Notes under the pieces: model-generated
The model's database searches: none
What the model saw: only the letters and a program-made list of their open reading frames with translations
What the model was told of the DNA's origin: nothing
Shown: in pieces, positions 39,112 through 46,545 of the stretch
How positions within the stretch are numbered: the stretch's first letter is position 1
How the letters are laid out: every line of letters begins with the position of its first letter
DNA from: Crossiella equi
Lineage (GTDB): Bacteria > Actinomycetota > Actinomycetes > Mycobacteriales > Pseudonocardiaceae
Reading direction: 5' to 3'
Length of the DNA stretch: 64,000 nt
NCBI RefSeq assembly: GCF_017876755.1
Contig: NZ_JAGIOO010000001.1
Coordinates: 5,937,786-6,001,785 of the forward strand
Position numbers and translations under genes: made by a program

Positions 39112-39165
39112 CCAGCGCGAACCTCGCCGCCCCGTCCCCGACTACTCAAGGAACCCCGTACCCCG

Positions 39166-40068
39166 ATGCGCGCCAGTTTCGTTTTCAGCGAGGTCATCAC
39201 CGGCTTGCGCCGGAACATCACGATGACGATCGCGATGATCCTGACGACGGCGATCTCCCTCGGCCTGCTCGGTGGTGGTCTGCTGATCGTGCGCCTGATC
39301 GACAAGGTGCAGAACCAGTACTACGACAAGCTCCAGGTCGGCGTCACCCTGTCCGGGGACCTCAGCGCCAACGACAAGGAGTGCGCCCAGGACATCTGCT
39401 CGGCCCTGCGCAAGAGCCTGCAGGAGAGCCCGCTCGTGGACACGGTCACCTACGAGAGCCGGGACAAGGCCTTCCAGCGGTTCAAGGAGATCTACGCGAC
39501 CAACCGCGACCTGGTCGAGATCGTGCGGCCGGAGGCCCTGCCCGCGTCCTTCCGCGTCAAGCTCAAGGACCCGACCCGGTTCGAGCTGCTGGCCAAGGAG
39601 TACCAGAACAAGCCGGGCGTGGCGAAGATCAACGACCAGCGCGCGCTGATCGACCAGCTGTTCAGCGTGTTCAACGGCCTGCGGAACACCACGTTCTTCA
39701 TCGCACTGGTCCAGGCCCTGGCCGCGCTGCTGCTGATCTCCAACACCATCCAGGTCTCGGCGTTCACCAGACGCACCGAGGTCGGCATCATGCGACTGGT
39801 CGGCGCCACGCGGTGGTACACGCAGCTGCCCTTCCTCATCGAGGCCGTGGTGGCGGGCTTCACCGGTGCGCTGCTCGCCGTCGGGTTCCTGGCCACGCTC
39901 AAGGCCACGATCATCGACAGCGTGCTGGCCGAGCCGGTGAAGAACGCGGTCATCCCGGGCATCAGCATGGGCGATGTGCTCTACGTCTCCCCGTGGCTGT
40001 TCCTGGTCGGCGTGACGATCTCCGCGGTCACCGGCTACGTGACGCTGCGCTTGTACGTGCGCCAGTAA
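39166..40068 (+). CDS. ftsX: Cell division permease-like protein FtsX
   Basis: 300 residues. Four transmembrane helices: one near the N-terminus (about 22-42) and three in the C-terminal third (about 172-195, 222-250, 270-292), with a large extracytoplasmic domain between the first two (about 45-170). This is the standard FtsX layout; the outer loop recruits peptidoglycan hydrolases. Lies 54 bases after ftsE. Confidence 0.95.
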   Translation: MRASFVFSEVITGLRRNITMTIAMILTTAISLGLLGGGLLIVRLIDKVQNQYYDKLQVGVTLSGDLSANDKECAQDICSALRKSLQESPLVDTVTYESRDKAFQRFKEIYATNRDLVEIVRPEALPASFRVKLKDPTRFELLAKEYQNKPGVAKINDQRALIDQLFSVFNGLRNTTFFIALVQALAALLLISNTIQVSAFTRRTEVGIMRLVGATRWYTQLPFLIEAVVAGFTGALLAVGFLATLKATIIDSVLAEPVKNAVIPGISMGDVLYVSPWLFLVGVTISAVTGYVTLRLYVRQ

Positions 40069-40111
40069 GGGCGGCCGTAAAATGGGTGGTCCCCGTACGT
40101 AAGGTCGTTTC

Positions 40112-40588
40112 ATGCCCAAAGAACGTGGTCGCAAGGTGATCGCGCAGAACCGCAAGGCCCGGCACGACTACGCGATCATCGACACCTACGAGGCCGGCGT
40201 GGTGCTGGTCGGCACGGAGGTCAAGAGCCTCCGGCTCGGCCGTGCCTCGCTGGTGGACGCCTTCGCCACGATCGACGACGGCGAGGTGTGGCTGCGGCAC
40301 CTGCACATCCCGGAGTACTTCCAGGGCACGTGGACCAACCACACGCCCCGGCGCAACCGCAAGCTGCTGCTGCACCGGCGGGAGATCGAGCGCCTGATCG
40401 GCAAGCTCAAGGAGAGCGGGCTGAGCCTGGTGCCGCTCGCGCTGTACTTCAACGACGGCAAGGTCAAGGTCGAGCTGGCGCTGGCCCGGGGCAAGAAGGC
40501 CTACGACAAGCGCCACGACCTGGCCAAACGCGACGCCGAGCGCGAGGTGGCCAAGGTCGCCGGACGCGTCCGCAAGGGCAAGTGGTGA
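40112..40588 (+). CDS. smpB: SmpB, tmRNA-binding protein
   Basis: 158 residues. Conserved SmpB features: an N-terminal NRKARHDY block, ETYEAG-like turn ([18 protein letters not shown]), HIPEY, and the basic C-terminal tail ([16 protein letters not shown]). SmpB delivers alanyl-tmRNA to stalled ribosomes. The ssrA gene it serves is 2.9 kb downstream, on the same strand. A TAAAAT at 40078-40083 may be its own -10. The stop overlaps the next start. Confidence 0.96.
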   Translation: MPKERGRKVIAQNRKARHDYAIIDTYEAGVVLVGTEVKSLRLGRASLVDAFATIDDGEVWLRHLHIPEYFQGTWTNHTPRRNRKLLLHRREIERLIGKLKESGLSLVPLALYFNDGKVKVELALARGKKAYDKRHDLAKRDAEREVAKVAGRVRKGKW

Positions 40589-41466
40589 CCGGACCGGGCA
40601 GCGATGCCGAGATCCGCGACTGGGTTCGCGGACTCGGCCTGCCCGGTCTGGTCGACCTGCACGTGCACTTCATGCCGCAGAGCGTGCTGGACAAGGTCTG
40701 GGCCTACTTCGACTCCGCCACCGAGCACTACGGCGTGGACTGGCCCATCACCTACCGCTTCCCCGAGCCCGAGCGGCTGCGGCTGCTCCGCGAGTTCGGC
40801 GTGCTGCGCTTCGCGCCGCTGGTCTACCCGCACAAGCCGGGCATGGCCGAGTGGCTCAACACCTGGGCGGGCGAGTTCGCCGAGCGGGTGCCCGAGGCCG
40901 TGCGCACCGGCACCTTCTACCCCGAACCGGAGGCCGCCGGGTACGTGGCGCGGGCCCTGGAGGAGGGCGCTCGCTGCTTCAAGGCGCACGTCCAGGTCGG
41001 CGACTACCACCCCGGCGACCCGATGCTGGACAAGGTCTGGGGGCTGCTCGCGGAGTCCGGTGTGCCGGTGGTGGTCCACTGTGGACACGGTCCGCTGCGC
41101 GGCACGCACACCGGGCTGGACGTCTTCGAGGCCGTGCTGGCCCGCCACCCGCGGCTGACCGCCGTGCTCGCGCACGCGGGCACGCCGGACTTCACCACCG
41201 CGCTCGACCTGGTGGCCCGGTACCCACGCGTGCACCTGGACACCGCGGTGGTCGATGTGGAGCGCTTCGTCGTGCGTGCCCCGGTGCCCGCCGACTGGCC
41301 CGCGCGCCTGGCCGGGGCCGCCGACCGCGTGGTGCTGGGCACCGACTACCCGAACATCCCCTACACCTACAGCGCGCAGCTGCGGGCCATCGCAGACTGG
41401 GGTCTGGGCGAGGAGTTCCTGCGGGCCGTGCTGTACGAGAACCCGGTCAGGCTGCTCGGCCTTTAG
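40585..41466 (+). CDS. Amidohydrolase-family metal-dependent hydrolase
   Basis: 293 residues from the GTG at 40585, whose bases overlap the smpB stop (GTGA). TIM-barrel amidohydrolase with metal ligands in LVDLHVHFM (about 25-30), VVVHCGHG (about 165), HAG (about 193) and the catalytic Asp in [10 protein letters not shown] (about 253), matching the ACMSD/amidohydrolase_2 pattern. Substrate unknown. Convergent with the regulator at 41463, with four bases shared. Confidence 0.87.
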   Translation: MTGPGSDAEIRDWVRGLGLPGLVDLHVHFMPQSVLDKVWAYFDSATEHYGVDWPITYRFPEPERLRLLREFGVLRFAPLVYPHKPGMAEWLNTWAGEFAERVPEAVRTGTFYPEPEAAGYVARALEEGARCFKAHVQVGDYHPGDPMLDKVWGLLAESGVPVVVHCGHGPLRGTHTGLDVFEAVLARHPRLTAVLAHAGTPDFTTALDLVARYPRVHLDTAVVDVERFVVRAPVPADWPARLAGAADRVVLGTDYPNIPYTYSAQLRAIADWGLGEEFLRAVLYENPVRLLGL

Positions 41467-42101
41467 TGCCCGAGGTAGGTGAGCACCGCGCGCACCCGGC
41501 GGTGCTCGTCCGGCGTGGGTTCCAGGGTGAGCTTGGTGAAGATGTTGCCGATGTGCTTCTCCACCGCGCCGTCGGAGACCCGCAGTGACTTGGCGATGGC
41601 CAGGTTGGAGTGGCCCTCGGCCATCAGCGTGAGCACCTCGCGCTCGCGCGGGGTCAGCTGTGCCAGGGGGTCGCGGCGGCGGCCCAGCAGCTGCGCGATC
41701 ACCTCCGGGTCGATGCTGGTGCCCCCTGCGGCCACGCGGCGCACCGCGTCCACGAACTCGGCCACGTCGGCCACCCGCTCCTTGAGCAGGTAGCCGACCC
41801 CGGCCGCGCCGCCACCGATCAGCTCGACCGCGTAGCGCTCCTCGACGTACTGGGAGAGCACCAGCACCGGGAAGTCCGGGTAGACCTCGCGGACCGCCAG
41901 GGCCGCGCGCAGGCCCTCGTCGGTGAAGGTCGGCGGCATCCGCACGTCGACCACGGCCAGGTCCGGGCGGTGCTCGGTGACCAGGTCGAGCAGGTCCGCA
42001 CCGTCCCCGGTGGCGGCCACGGTCACGATGCCCTCGTCGGCCAGCAGGCGTTCCACGCCCGCGCGCAGCAGGACGGAGTCCTCGGCGATCACCACCTGCA
42101 C
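41463..42101 (-). CDS. NarL/LuxR-family response regulator
   Basis: 212 residues from the GTG at 42101. Receiver with acidic pair VVIAEDSVLLR, phospho-acceptor Asp in LAVVDVRMPP (about 55), conserved Lys in GYLLKERV, and LuxR helix-turn-helix LTPREREVLTLMAEGHSNLA (about 145-200). Its first 13 bases overlap the kinase gene upstream, so they form one operon and a cognate pair. Confidence 0.93.
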   Translation of the reverse strand: MQVVIAEDSVLLRAGVERLLADEGIVTVAATGDGADLLDLVTEHRPDLAVVDVRMPPTFTDEGLRAALAVREVYPDFPVLVLSQYVEERYAVELIGGGAAGVGYLLKERVADVAEFVDAVRRVAAGGTSIDPEVIAQLLGRRRDPLAQLTPREREVLTLMAEGHSNLAIAKSLRVSDGAVEKHIGNIFTKLTLEPTPDEHRRVRAVLTYLGH

Positions 42102-43369
42102 GGCAGCTCCGCCTTGATCTTGGTGGGCCCGCCGTCTGGGCTGTCCACGGTCAGCACGCCGTCGATGGTCGCAGCCCGGTCCGCGAGCCCGGCGAGGCCT
42201 CCACCCGGCAGGGTCCGCGCGCCGCCCCGGCCGTCGTCGTAGACCTCGACCAGCACGGTGTCGCCGTGCCGCTGCACGGTGACCGCGACGGTGGCCGCGT
42301 GGGCGTGCTTGGCCACGTTGGTCAGGGCCTCGGTGACGATGTAGTACGCGGTGCTCTCCACCGCGGCGGGCGGGCGCTGGGGCAGCTCCACCGAGACGTG
42401 CACCGGCACCGGGCAGCGCCGGGCCACGTCGGACAGCGCCGCGTCCAGGCCCCGGTCGCCCAGCACCGCGGGGTAGATGCCGCGGGCCAGGTCGCGCAGC
42501 TCGGCGATGGCCTGCTTGGCCTCGGCGTGCGCCTCGTCGATGAGCACCCGGGCCGCCGCCGGGTCGGAGTCCAGCTTGGCCTTGGCCCGGCCGAGCTCCA
42601 TGGCCACCGCGACCAGCCGCTGCTGGGCCCCGTCGTGCAGGTCGCGCTCGATCCGCCTGCGCTCGGCCTCGGCCGCGTCGATGCCCCGCGCCCGGCTGGC
42701 CCGCAGCCCACTGGCCTCGGCGGCCAGCGCCTGGGCGGCGTTGGGGCTGAGCAGGATCTGGGCCAGCTGGGACTGCACCCAGGCCAGCCCGCGCAGCCCG
42801 GCCGCGCAGGGGACGGCCAGCAGCAGCCCGAGCGGCACCATGAGCAGCGCCTCCCCGAGCGAGTCGACCACCCAGCCGAAGGGCGCGTCGGGGTCCCCGA
42901 AGTAGGAGATCCCGCCGGGCACCGCCCAGTACCAGAGCGGCAGGCTGACCAGCTGCACCGGCAGCAGCGTCAGCGCGAGCCCGAGCGCGAACCCGAGTAC
43001 CCGGACCGGGAACAGCGCCACCAGGTAGGCGAGGTCCCGCCAGGTCGCCGGGTCGACGACGAGTCCGCGTAGCTTGGCCAGCGGCCCCCCGTCCCGCAGC
43101 GGCCGGTAGGGCCGGGCCACCTCGGGCCCCAGGACCACCCGCAGCCAGGCCCGCTCGAACGTGGCGGCCCCGCGCGCGAGCAGCACGGTCCCCAGGAACA
43201 GGAAGACGCCGACCCAGATGACCGCCGTCCCGAGGCTGAGCGAGAGCAGCACCACGAACAGCACGAACCACAGCAGGCCCAGGGGGAACCCGGACAGCAG
43301 GTAGAGGCTCGACCGGGCGACGAGGCTCACGTGCCCCCCGGCCGACCGCCTGGCGATCGTCTCCGTCAT
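42089..43369 (-). CDS. NarL-type sensor histidine kinase
   Basis: 426 residues from the ATG at 43369. Four to five hydrophobic helices in the first ~200 residues with short loops and no large sensor domain, then HisKA_3 with RRRIERDLHDGAQQRLVAVA (phospho-acceptor His about 245) and an HATPase with EALTNVAKHAHA and GGGLAGLADR. The intramembrane sensor layout is typical of kinases that detect envelope stress or membrane-active compounds. Partner of the overlapping regulator. Confidence 0.92.
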   Translation of the reverse strand: MTETIARRSAGGHVSLVARSSLYLLSGFPLGLLWFVLFVVLLSLSLGTAVIWVGVFLFLGTVLLARGAATFERAWLRVVLGPEVARPYRPLRDGGPLAKLRGLVVDPATWRDLAYLVALFPVRVLGFALGLALTLLPVQLVSLPLWYWAVPGGISYFGDPDAPFGWVVDSLGEALLMVPLGLLLAVPCAAGLRGLAWVQSQLAQILLSPNAAQALAAEASGLRASRARGIDAAEAERRRIERDLHDGAQQRLVAVAMELGRAKAKLDSDPAAARVLIDEAHAEAKQAIAELRDLARGIYPAVLGDRGLDAALSDVARRCPVPVHVSVELPQRPPAAVESTAYYIVTEALTNVAKHAHAATVAVTVQRHGDTVLVEVYDDGRGGARTLPGGGLAGLADRAATIDGVLTVDSPDGGPTKIKAELPCRW

Positions 43370-43469
43370 ACCCCAACCCTGACGCACCACCGGGGCCCGG
43401 ACCATGGAGCTGGCCAGGCACGACGAGGTGGGGAGAACCCTACCCCCGGACGCCGAGGGGGGAACCGGA

Positions 43470-43498
43470 ATGACCAACCCGTCCGGACGCGTTATCCT
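43470..43498 (+). promoter_or_regulatory. Putative ssrA promoter
   Basis: ATGACC (43470-43475) and TATCCT (43493-43498) with a 17-base spacer lie 25 bases upstream of the mature tmRNA 5' end. Good match to the housekeeping sigma pattern except the first -35 base. The primary transcript would carry a short leader removed by RNase P. Confidence 0.6.
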
Positions 43499-43523
43499 CT
43501 TCGAGAACGACATCACGACCCAC

Positions 43524-43893
43524 GGGGGTGAACGGTTTCGACTCTGGACGTTGAGTCAGGGGAAGCGTGCAGGTGCAGGCAGATGACCACCTCAAGCGTC
43601 GCTGCAAAAAAATCAAGCGCCGACAACAATCAGCGCGCGTTCGCTCTCGCTGCCTGATCAGCGATAGCAACGCTGTCGGCCCGGGTGCGTCTCCGACCCG
43701 GTGCCCGGCATCATTGAGGAGACTTACCCGCACTCCCGGTCACGGGGAGTAACGGGGAAGCCCACAGTGACTGGGCCCGTCATGTTGAACTTGTCTGTGT
43801 GATCAACAGGGCCGAGTAGAGACACAGCAGACTGCGCACGGAGAAGCCCTGTCGAAGCGACAGAGGACCCGGGTTCGATTCCCGGCACCTCCA
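43524..43893 (+). ncRNA. ssrA: Transfer-messenger RNA (tmRNA)
   Basis: 370 nt. The tRNA-like domain pairs GGGGGTG (43524-43530) with CACCTCC (43886-43892), and the T-arm is GGGTTCGATTCCC. The tag ORF (43604-43657) encodes AKKSSADNNQRAFALAA and a stop; the ALAA end is the proteolysis signal. It rescues stalled ribosomes with SmpB. After the discriminator A (43893) the encoded bases are CCC, not CCA. This is because the integrative element begins within the acceptor end; the native CCA and terminators are now at 55181-55276. Confidence 0.95.
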
Positions 43894-45586
43894 CCCACGT
43901 GCCCTTATTAGAACCAAGGGCCTGACAAGAGCCCGGTACCCCCTGACCCAGGGGGTACCGGGCTCTTGCCGTAGCTGGGCCGCGCGGAGCGCTCCGGCTG
44001 GGGCTGTGGCTCTGCTGGGGTTGCCAGTCGCGCTGAGCCTGAATCAGGGGCTCGAACGGTCCCGCCACGTTGTGACGGACGACCTGGACGCCGGTGCCGT
44101 CGTCCGCCGCGTTGAGGTACACCCGGTCGAAGATCGTCCGTACGAGCATCCGCTTAGCGGCCTCCGACCCGGCCTCGTATAGCCGTCTTGGGTTCCGCAG
44201 CATCTGAGCGGCGACGGTGAGCACAGCGCGGCTGGTGGTCAGTGTGTCGCTGATGTTGGCCAGCTGGCGTTGAACTTCGGTGTGGTCGTGCCGTGTCTGT
44301 CTGATTGACTCGCGGAGAATGTCTTGCGGGACATCATCATTTCCCAGCGATCCAACCTGATCCTTGAGTTTTCGGGCGAGGACTGCGAGTCGTTTACGGA
44401 GTTGCCGTCGGATCTCTGCGTTTGCGTCCTTCTCCTGTTTGTGTGCAGCGTCGGTTGCTGCAATCGCCTCGTCGACAAAATCTCGGGGTAAAGTGACGGC
44501 GGACCAGTGGTCGCTGATGGCTGTCTCAATGTGCGAGACCGAGAGATATGGCAACGTGCAGCGGCTCTGCTCATCGGCGCGGTTCAGACAAAAGTAGTAA
44601 AAGTACCGCCCACCGTTGCCTTTTCCGGGTGTCAGCTGAAGGCGGCATTCACATCGTTCGCACCACAGCGAGCCCTTCAGAAAGTGATCGTGCACGCGGT
44701 TACGGGTACCACCGCCACGTGCAGCGAGCAGGCGCTGCACCCGATCCCACAGGCGAAGATCCTTGATGATCGGGGTATGACGCCCCTTATATTCCTTTCC
44801 TTTGTGGTTGATGTAGCCGATGTAGTAGCGGTTGGTCAGAATGCGGCAGATGCCATGTATAGACACCGGAGTTGAGGGCGTGCGGGGTCCACGTCGCGTG
44901 CAGAGTCCGCGCGCTTCCATAATCCGCTGAAGCTGCTTTACCCCGACAAATCCCGTGGCATACAAGGCAAAGATTTCCCGGATAAAGTGCGCCCGGTCGG
45001 GGTCATGGATGACGTCGGCCACCGTACGCCCGTCATCGAGTCGAAAACGAACGTTGAGATAGCCGATAGGGGCAAGTCCGGTGGTGCCGCCTCGCTCGGC
45101 TTTCTCGACCAACTTTGTTGCGATGTCTTCGCCGTCAGTCTCTGAGCGTAGCTGGTTGAAAACTGCCATCATGCCGTGCAAGGCACGGCCTGTTGGGGTC
45201 GTCTGGTCAATGCGTTCGGTCGCAGAAACCAAGGTAACGCCGAGCTTTTCGAGTAGATCGCTCATGATCGCATCTTCGATCCGATTACGAGCCCACCTCG
45301 ACAGTGAGTACACGTACACGTGGGTGATATCAACATTTTCCTTGACATACTTCAACAGCCGCTTGATTTCGGGCCGTTTATCCATAGACAATCCAGATAC
45401 ACCGGGCTCGACAAACTCCTTAGTGATCGGTACTCCGTAGGTGTTTGAAGCGCTAGCAACGGATTTGCGTTGCGTGGGGATCGAGTAGCCTTCGGGATCA
45501 TAATCGGTTTCCATCTGAGCCAGCGTGGAAACCCGAAGTAGCGAAACACCTTCTGGGTTCTCAGGTGCGCGTAGCGGGTGACGCAT
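43724..45586 (-). CDS. Large serine recombinase (integrase), C-terminus altered by integration
   Basis: 620 residues as integrated. Resolvase catalytic domain with the nucleophile Ser20 in LLRVSTLAQ, PGVSG and SRWARN; then a recombinase domain (about 180-290); a zinc ribbon with CERC and later CLN/C residues (about 310-345); and a coiled coil (about 385-450). Residues 1-567 come from the element. From PGIEPGSS onward the last 53 residues are read from the antisense strand of ssrA. In the excised circle the frame would instead continue for 91 residues into the HTH segment now at 54898-55173. AAGGAG precedes the ATG by ten bases. Last gene of the XRE/unknown/int operon. Confidence 0.93.
   Translation of the reverse strand: MRHPLRAPENPEGVSLLRVSTLAQMETDYDPEGYSIPTQRKSVASASNTYGVPITKEFVEPGVSGLSMDKRPEIKRLLKYVKENVDITHVYVYSLSRWARNRIEDAIMSDLLEKLGVTLVSATERIDQTTPTGRALHGMMAVFNQLRSETDGEDIATKLVEKAERGGTTGLAPIGYLNVRFRLDDGRTVADVIHDPDRAHFIREIFALYATGFVGVKQLQRIMEARGLCTRRGPRTPSTPVSIHGICRILTNRYYIGYINHKGKEYKGRHTPIIKDLRLWDRVQRLLAARGGGTRNRVHDHFLKGSLWCERCECRLQLTPGKGNGGRYFYYFCLNRADEQSRCTLPYLSVSHIETAISDHWSAVTLPRDFVDEAIAATDAAHKQEKDANAEIRRQLRKRLAVLARKLKDQVGSLGNDDVPQDILRESIRQTRHDHTEVQRQLANISDTLTTSRAVLTVAAQMLRNPRRLYEAGSEAAKRMLVRTIFDRVYLNAADDGTGVQVVRHNVAGPFEPLIQAQRDWQPQQSHSPSRSAPRGPATARARYPLGQGVPGSCQALGSNKGTWVEVPGIEPGSSVASTGLLRAQSAVSLLGPVDHTDKFNMTGPVTVGFPVTPRDRECG
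43872..43915. other. attL
   Basis: Left junction. The chromosomal half is the ssrA T-arm and acceptor (GGTTCGA at 43872-43878). The core is GCACCTCCACC at 43885-43895. The element half ends with the arm TATTAGAACC at 43906-43915. The core's position inside ssrA means the last encoded tmRNA bases now come from the element. Confidence 0.85.
43926..43968 (+). terminator. Element-borne hairpin that can end ssrA transcription
   Basis: A perfect 19-base inverted repeat, CAAGAGCCCGGTACCCCCT at 43926-43944 and its complement at 43950-43968, with a five-base loop, 33 bases after the tmRNA. It lies inside the integrase coding region (about codons 540-554) and therefore serves two strands. No T-run follows, so termination is inferred from stem strength and position; it replaces the native terminators moved to 55213-55276. 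Confidence 0.65.
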
Positions 45587-45600
45587 AACGAAAGTACTCC

Positions 45601-46029
45601 TTAGATCGCAGGGGCGGTGACATATTGGGATGCGCGTAGGGTGTTGATGTCGGCGCGAATGACCGGCACGTAATATTCGATGGTCTGCAACAGTTCTTCG
45701 GCGGCGGATGTCTGAAGGCGAGAGTGGTACACCTCGTAGGTGATCACAAGATCTATATCCCGACTTTCACGGATACGAGTCAACAACTCGCGGAGTTGGT
45801 GGCGGTGGCCGCTTGTGTCGTAATGATCGGTGACTACGAAGCCAAATCTGTTGGCTGGGACACGACTTTCCGAGGTGTCTCGAATTTTCCCATGGTGGTA
45901 AACCGCCACGCGGGTATCTGGTTCCGAGTAGGCGTCATGTAGTTCGGCCATTAAAGTCACATGATCGGTAAGTAGCTTTTGGAAGCTGCTTTGCACGTCT
46001 TCGCGTTGTCGTGATTGTTGTTCGAACAT
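45601..46029 (-). CDS. Unknown protein in the integrase operon
   Basis: 142 residues with GAGGAG ahead of the ATG. N-terminal half is charged and helical; the middle contains GFVVTDHYDTSGHRHQLREL and a strand-like DLVITYEVYHSRL. No family recognised. It sits two bases after the XRE gene and 14 before the integrase gene, so the three are co-transcribed. By position it could be a directionality factor or an accessory protein for the integrase, but nothing in the sequence shows this. Confidence 0.7.
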   Translation of the reverse strand: MFEQQSRQREDVQSSFQKLLTDHVTLMAELHDAYSEPDTRVAVYHHGKIRDTSESRVPANRFGFVVTDHYDTSGHRHQLRELLTRIRESRDIDLVITYEVYHSRLQTSAAEELLQTIEYYVPVIRADINTLRASQYVTAPAI

Positions 46030-46031
46030 CG

Positions 46032-46277
46032 TTAAAACTCCTCATCTAGTGCGTCCAGCAGTAGTTTGTATGCCGGAATTGTTGTTGCGGCAGTTCGAAC
46101 ACTTACACCAAGTGCGCCGCAAATGCTAATCAGAAGGTCGGTATCCGGTGTGGCGATCTGCCCGGATTCCAAACGGGCAAGCGTCGTGTGATTAGTGCGA
46201 GCCTGAATAGCCAAAGCACGCAAAGACAATCCGCGCGCCTCACGCCGCTGTCGAAGCCAGGTACCGAAATCCGTCAT
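46032..46277 (-). CDS. XRE-family helix-turn-helix regulator
   Basis: 81 residues from the ATG at 46277, which has AAGGAG upstream; the frame is open further but runs through the operator. A single Cro/C1-type HTH covers most of the protein (WLRQRREARGLSLRALAIQA, then TNHTTLARLESGQ). First gene of the operon leading to the integrase, with a perfect inverted repeat directly upstream (46299-46340). It most likely represses its own operon and so integrase supply. Confidence 0.88.
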   Translation of the reverse strand: MTDFGTWLRQRREARGLSLRALAIQARTNHTTLARLESGQIATPDTDLLISICGALGVSVRTAATTIPAYKLLLDALDEEF

Positions 46278-46298
46278 GATCACTCCTTGGCCGGTGGT

Positions 46299-46340
46299 GG
46301 TGCGTACGCGCACCATGTGCGCGCGGTGCGCGTACGCACC
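46299..46340. promoter_or_regulatory. Perfect 16-base inverted repeat upstream of the XRE-int operon
   Basis: GGTGCGTACGCGCACC (46299-46314) and its exact complement at 46325-46340, separated by ten bases. Each arm contains the smaller palindrome GCGTACGC/GCGTACGC-like core, so two dimers could bind side by side. It starts 22 bases before the XRE start codon. Operator function is inferred. Confidence 0.75.
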
Positions 46341-46389
46341 AGGGGCCAACCCGGTAACGGGGCCATCTGTGCTGGTCGTTGGTGGTGGG

Positions 46390-46545
46390 AGATCTCTAGC
46401 GATGGCCCCTAGTCCGGCCTGGGGCTGTAGGCCGCTGTGACGGCCTGGACGGCTACGGCCTGCTAGGCGCTAGATCCCAGGTCACAGGCCGGATAGGCCG
46501 CTAGCGGGGGTGCTAGGTCTAGCGTCCCGGCCTGCTAGGCCGGGG
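46390..46545. repeat. CTAG-rich repeat cluster, candidate transfer or replication locus
   Basis: CTAG, rare in high-GC actinobacteria, occurs eight times in about 150 bases, within variants of GGCCTGCTAGGC (about 46458 and 46529), TAGGCCGCT (twice) and CTAGCG (three times). The cluster lies at the 3' end of the TraB-like gene. In Streptomyces elements TraB binds short repeats (clt/TRS) next to its gene; the same role is inferred, with an origin as alternative. Confidence 0.5.

Noticed and set aside
41463-43421. Single 652-codon minus-strand frame as a fused kinase-regulator
   Set aside because: The upstream two thirds is an out-of-frame shadow of the kinase gene; only the regulator part (from the GTG at 42101) has protein-like composition.
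43564-43752. Plus-strand frame across tmRNA
   Set aside because: It lies in the structured tmRNA and has no coding signals apart from the tag ORF at 43604-43657.
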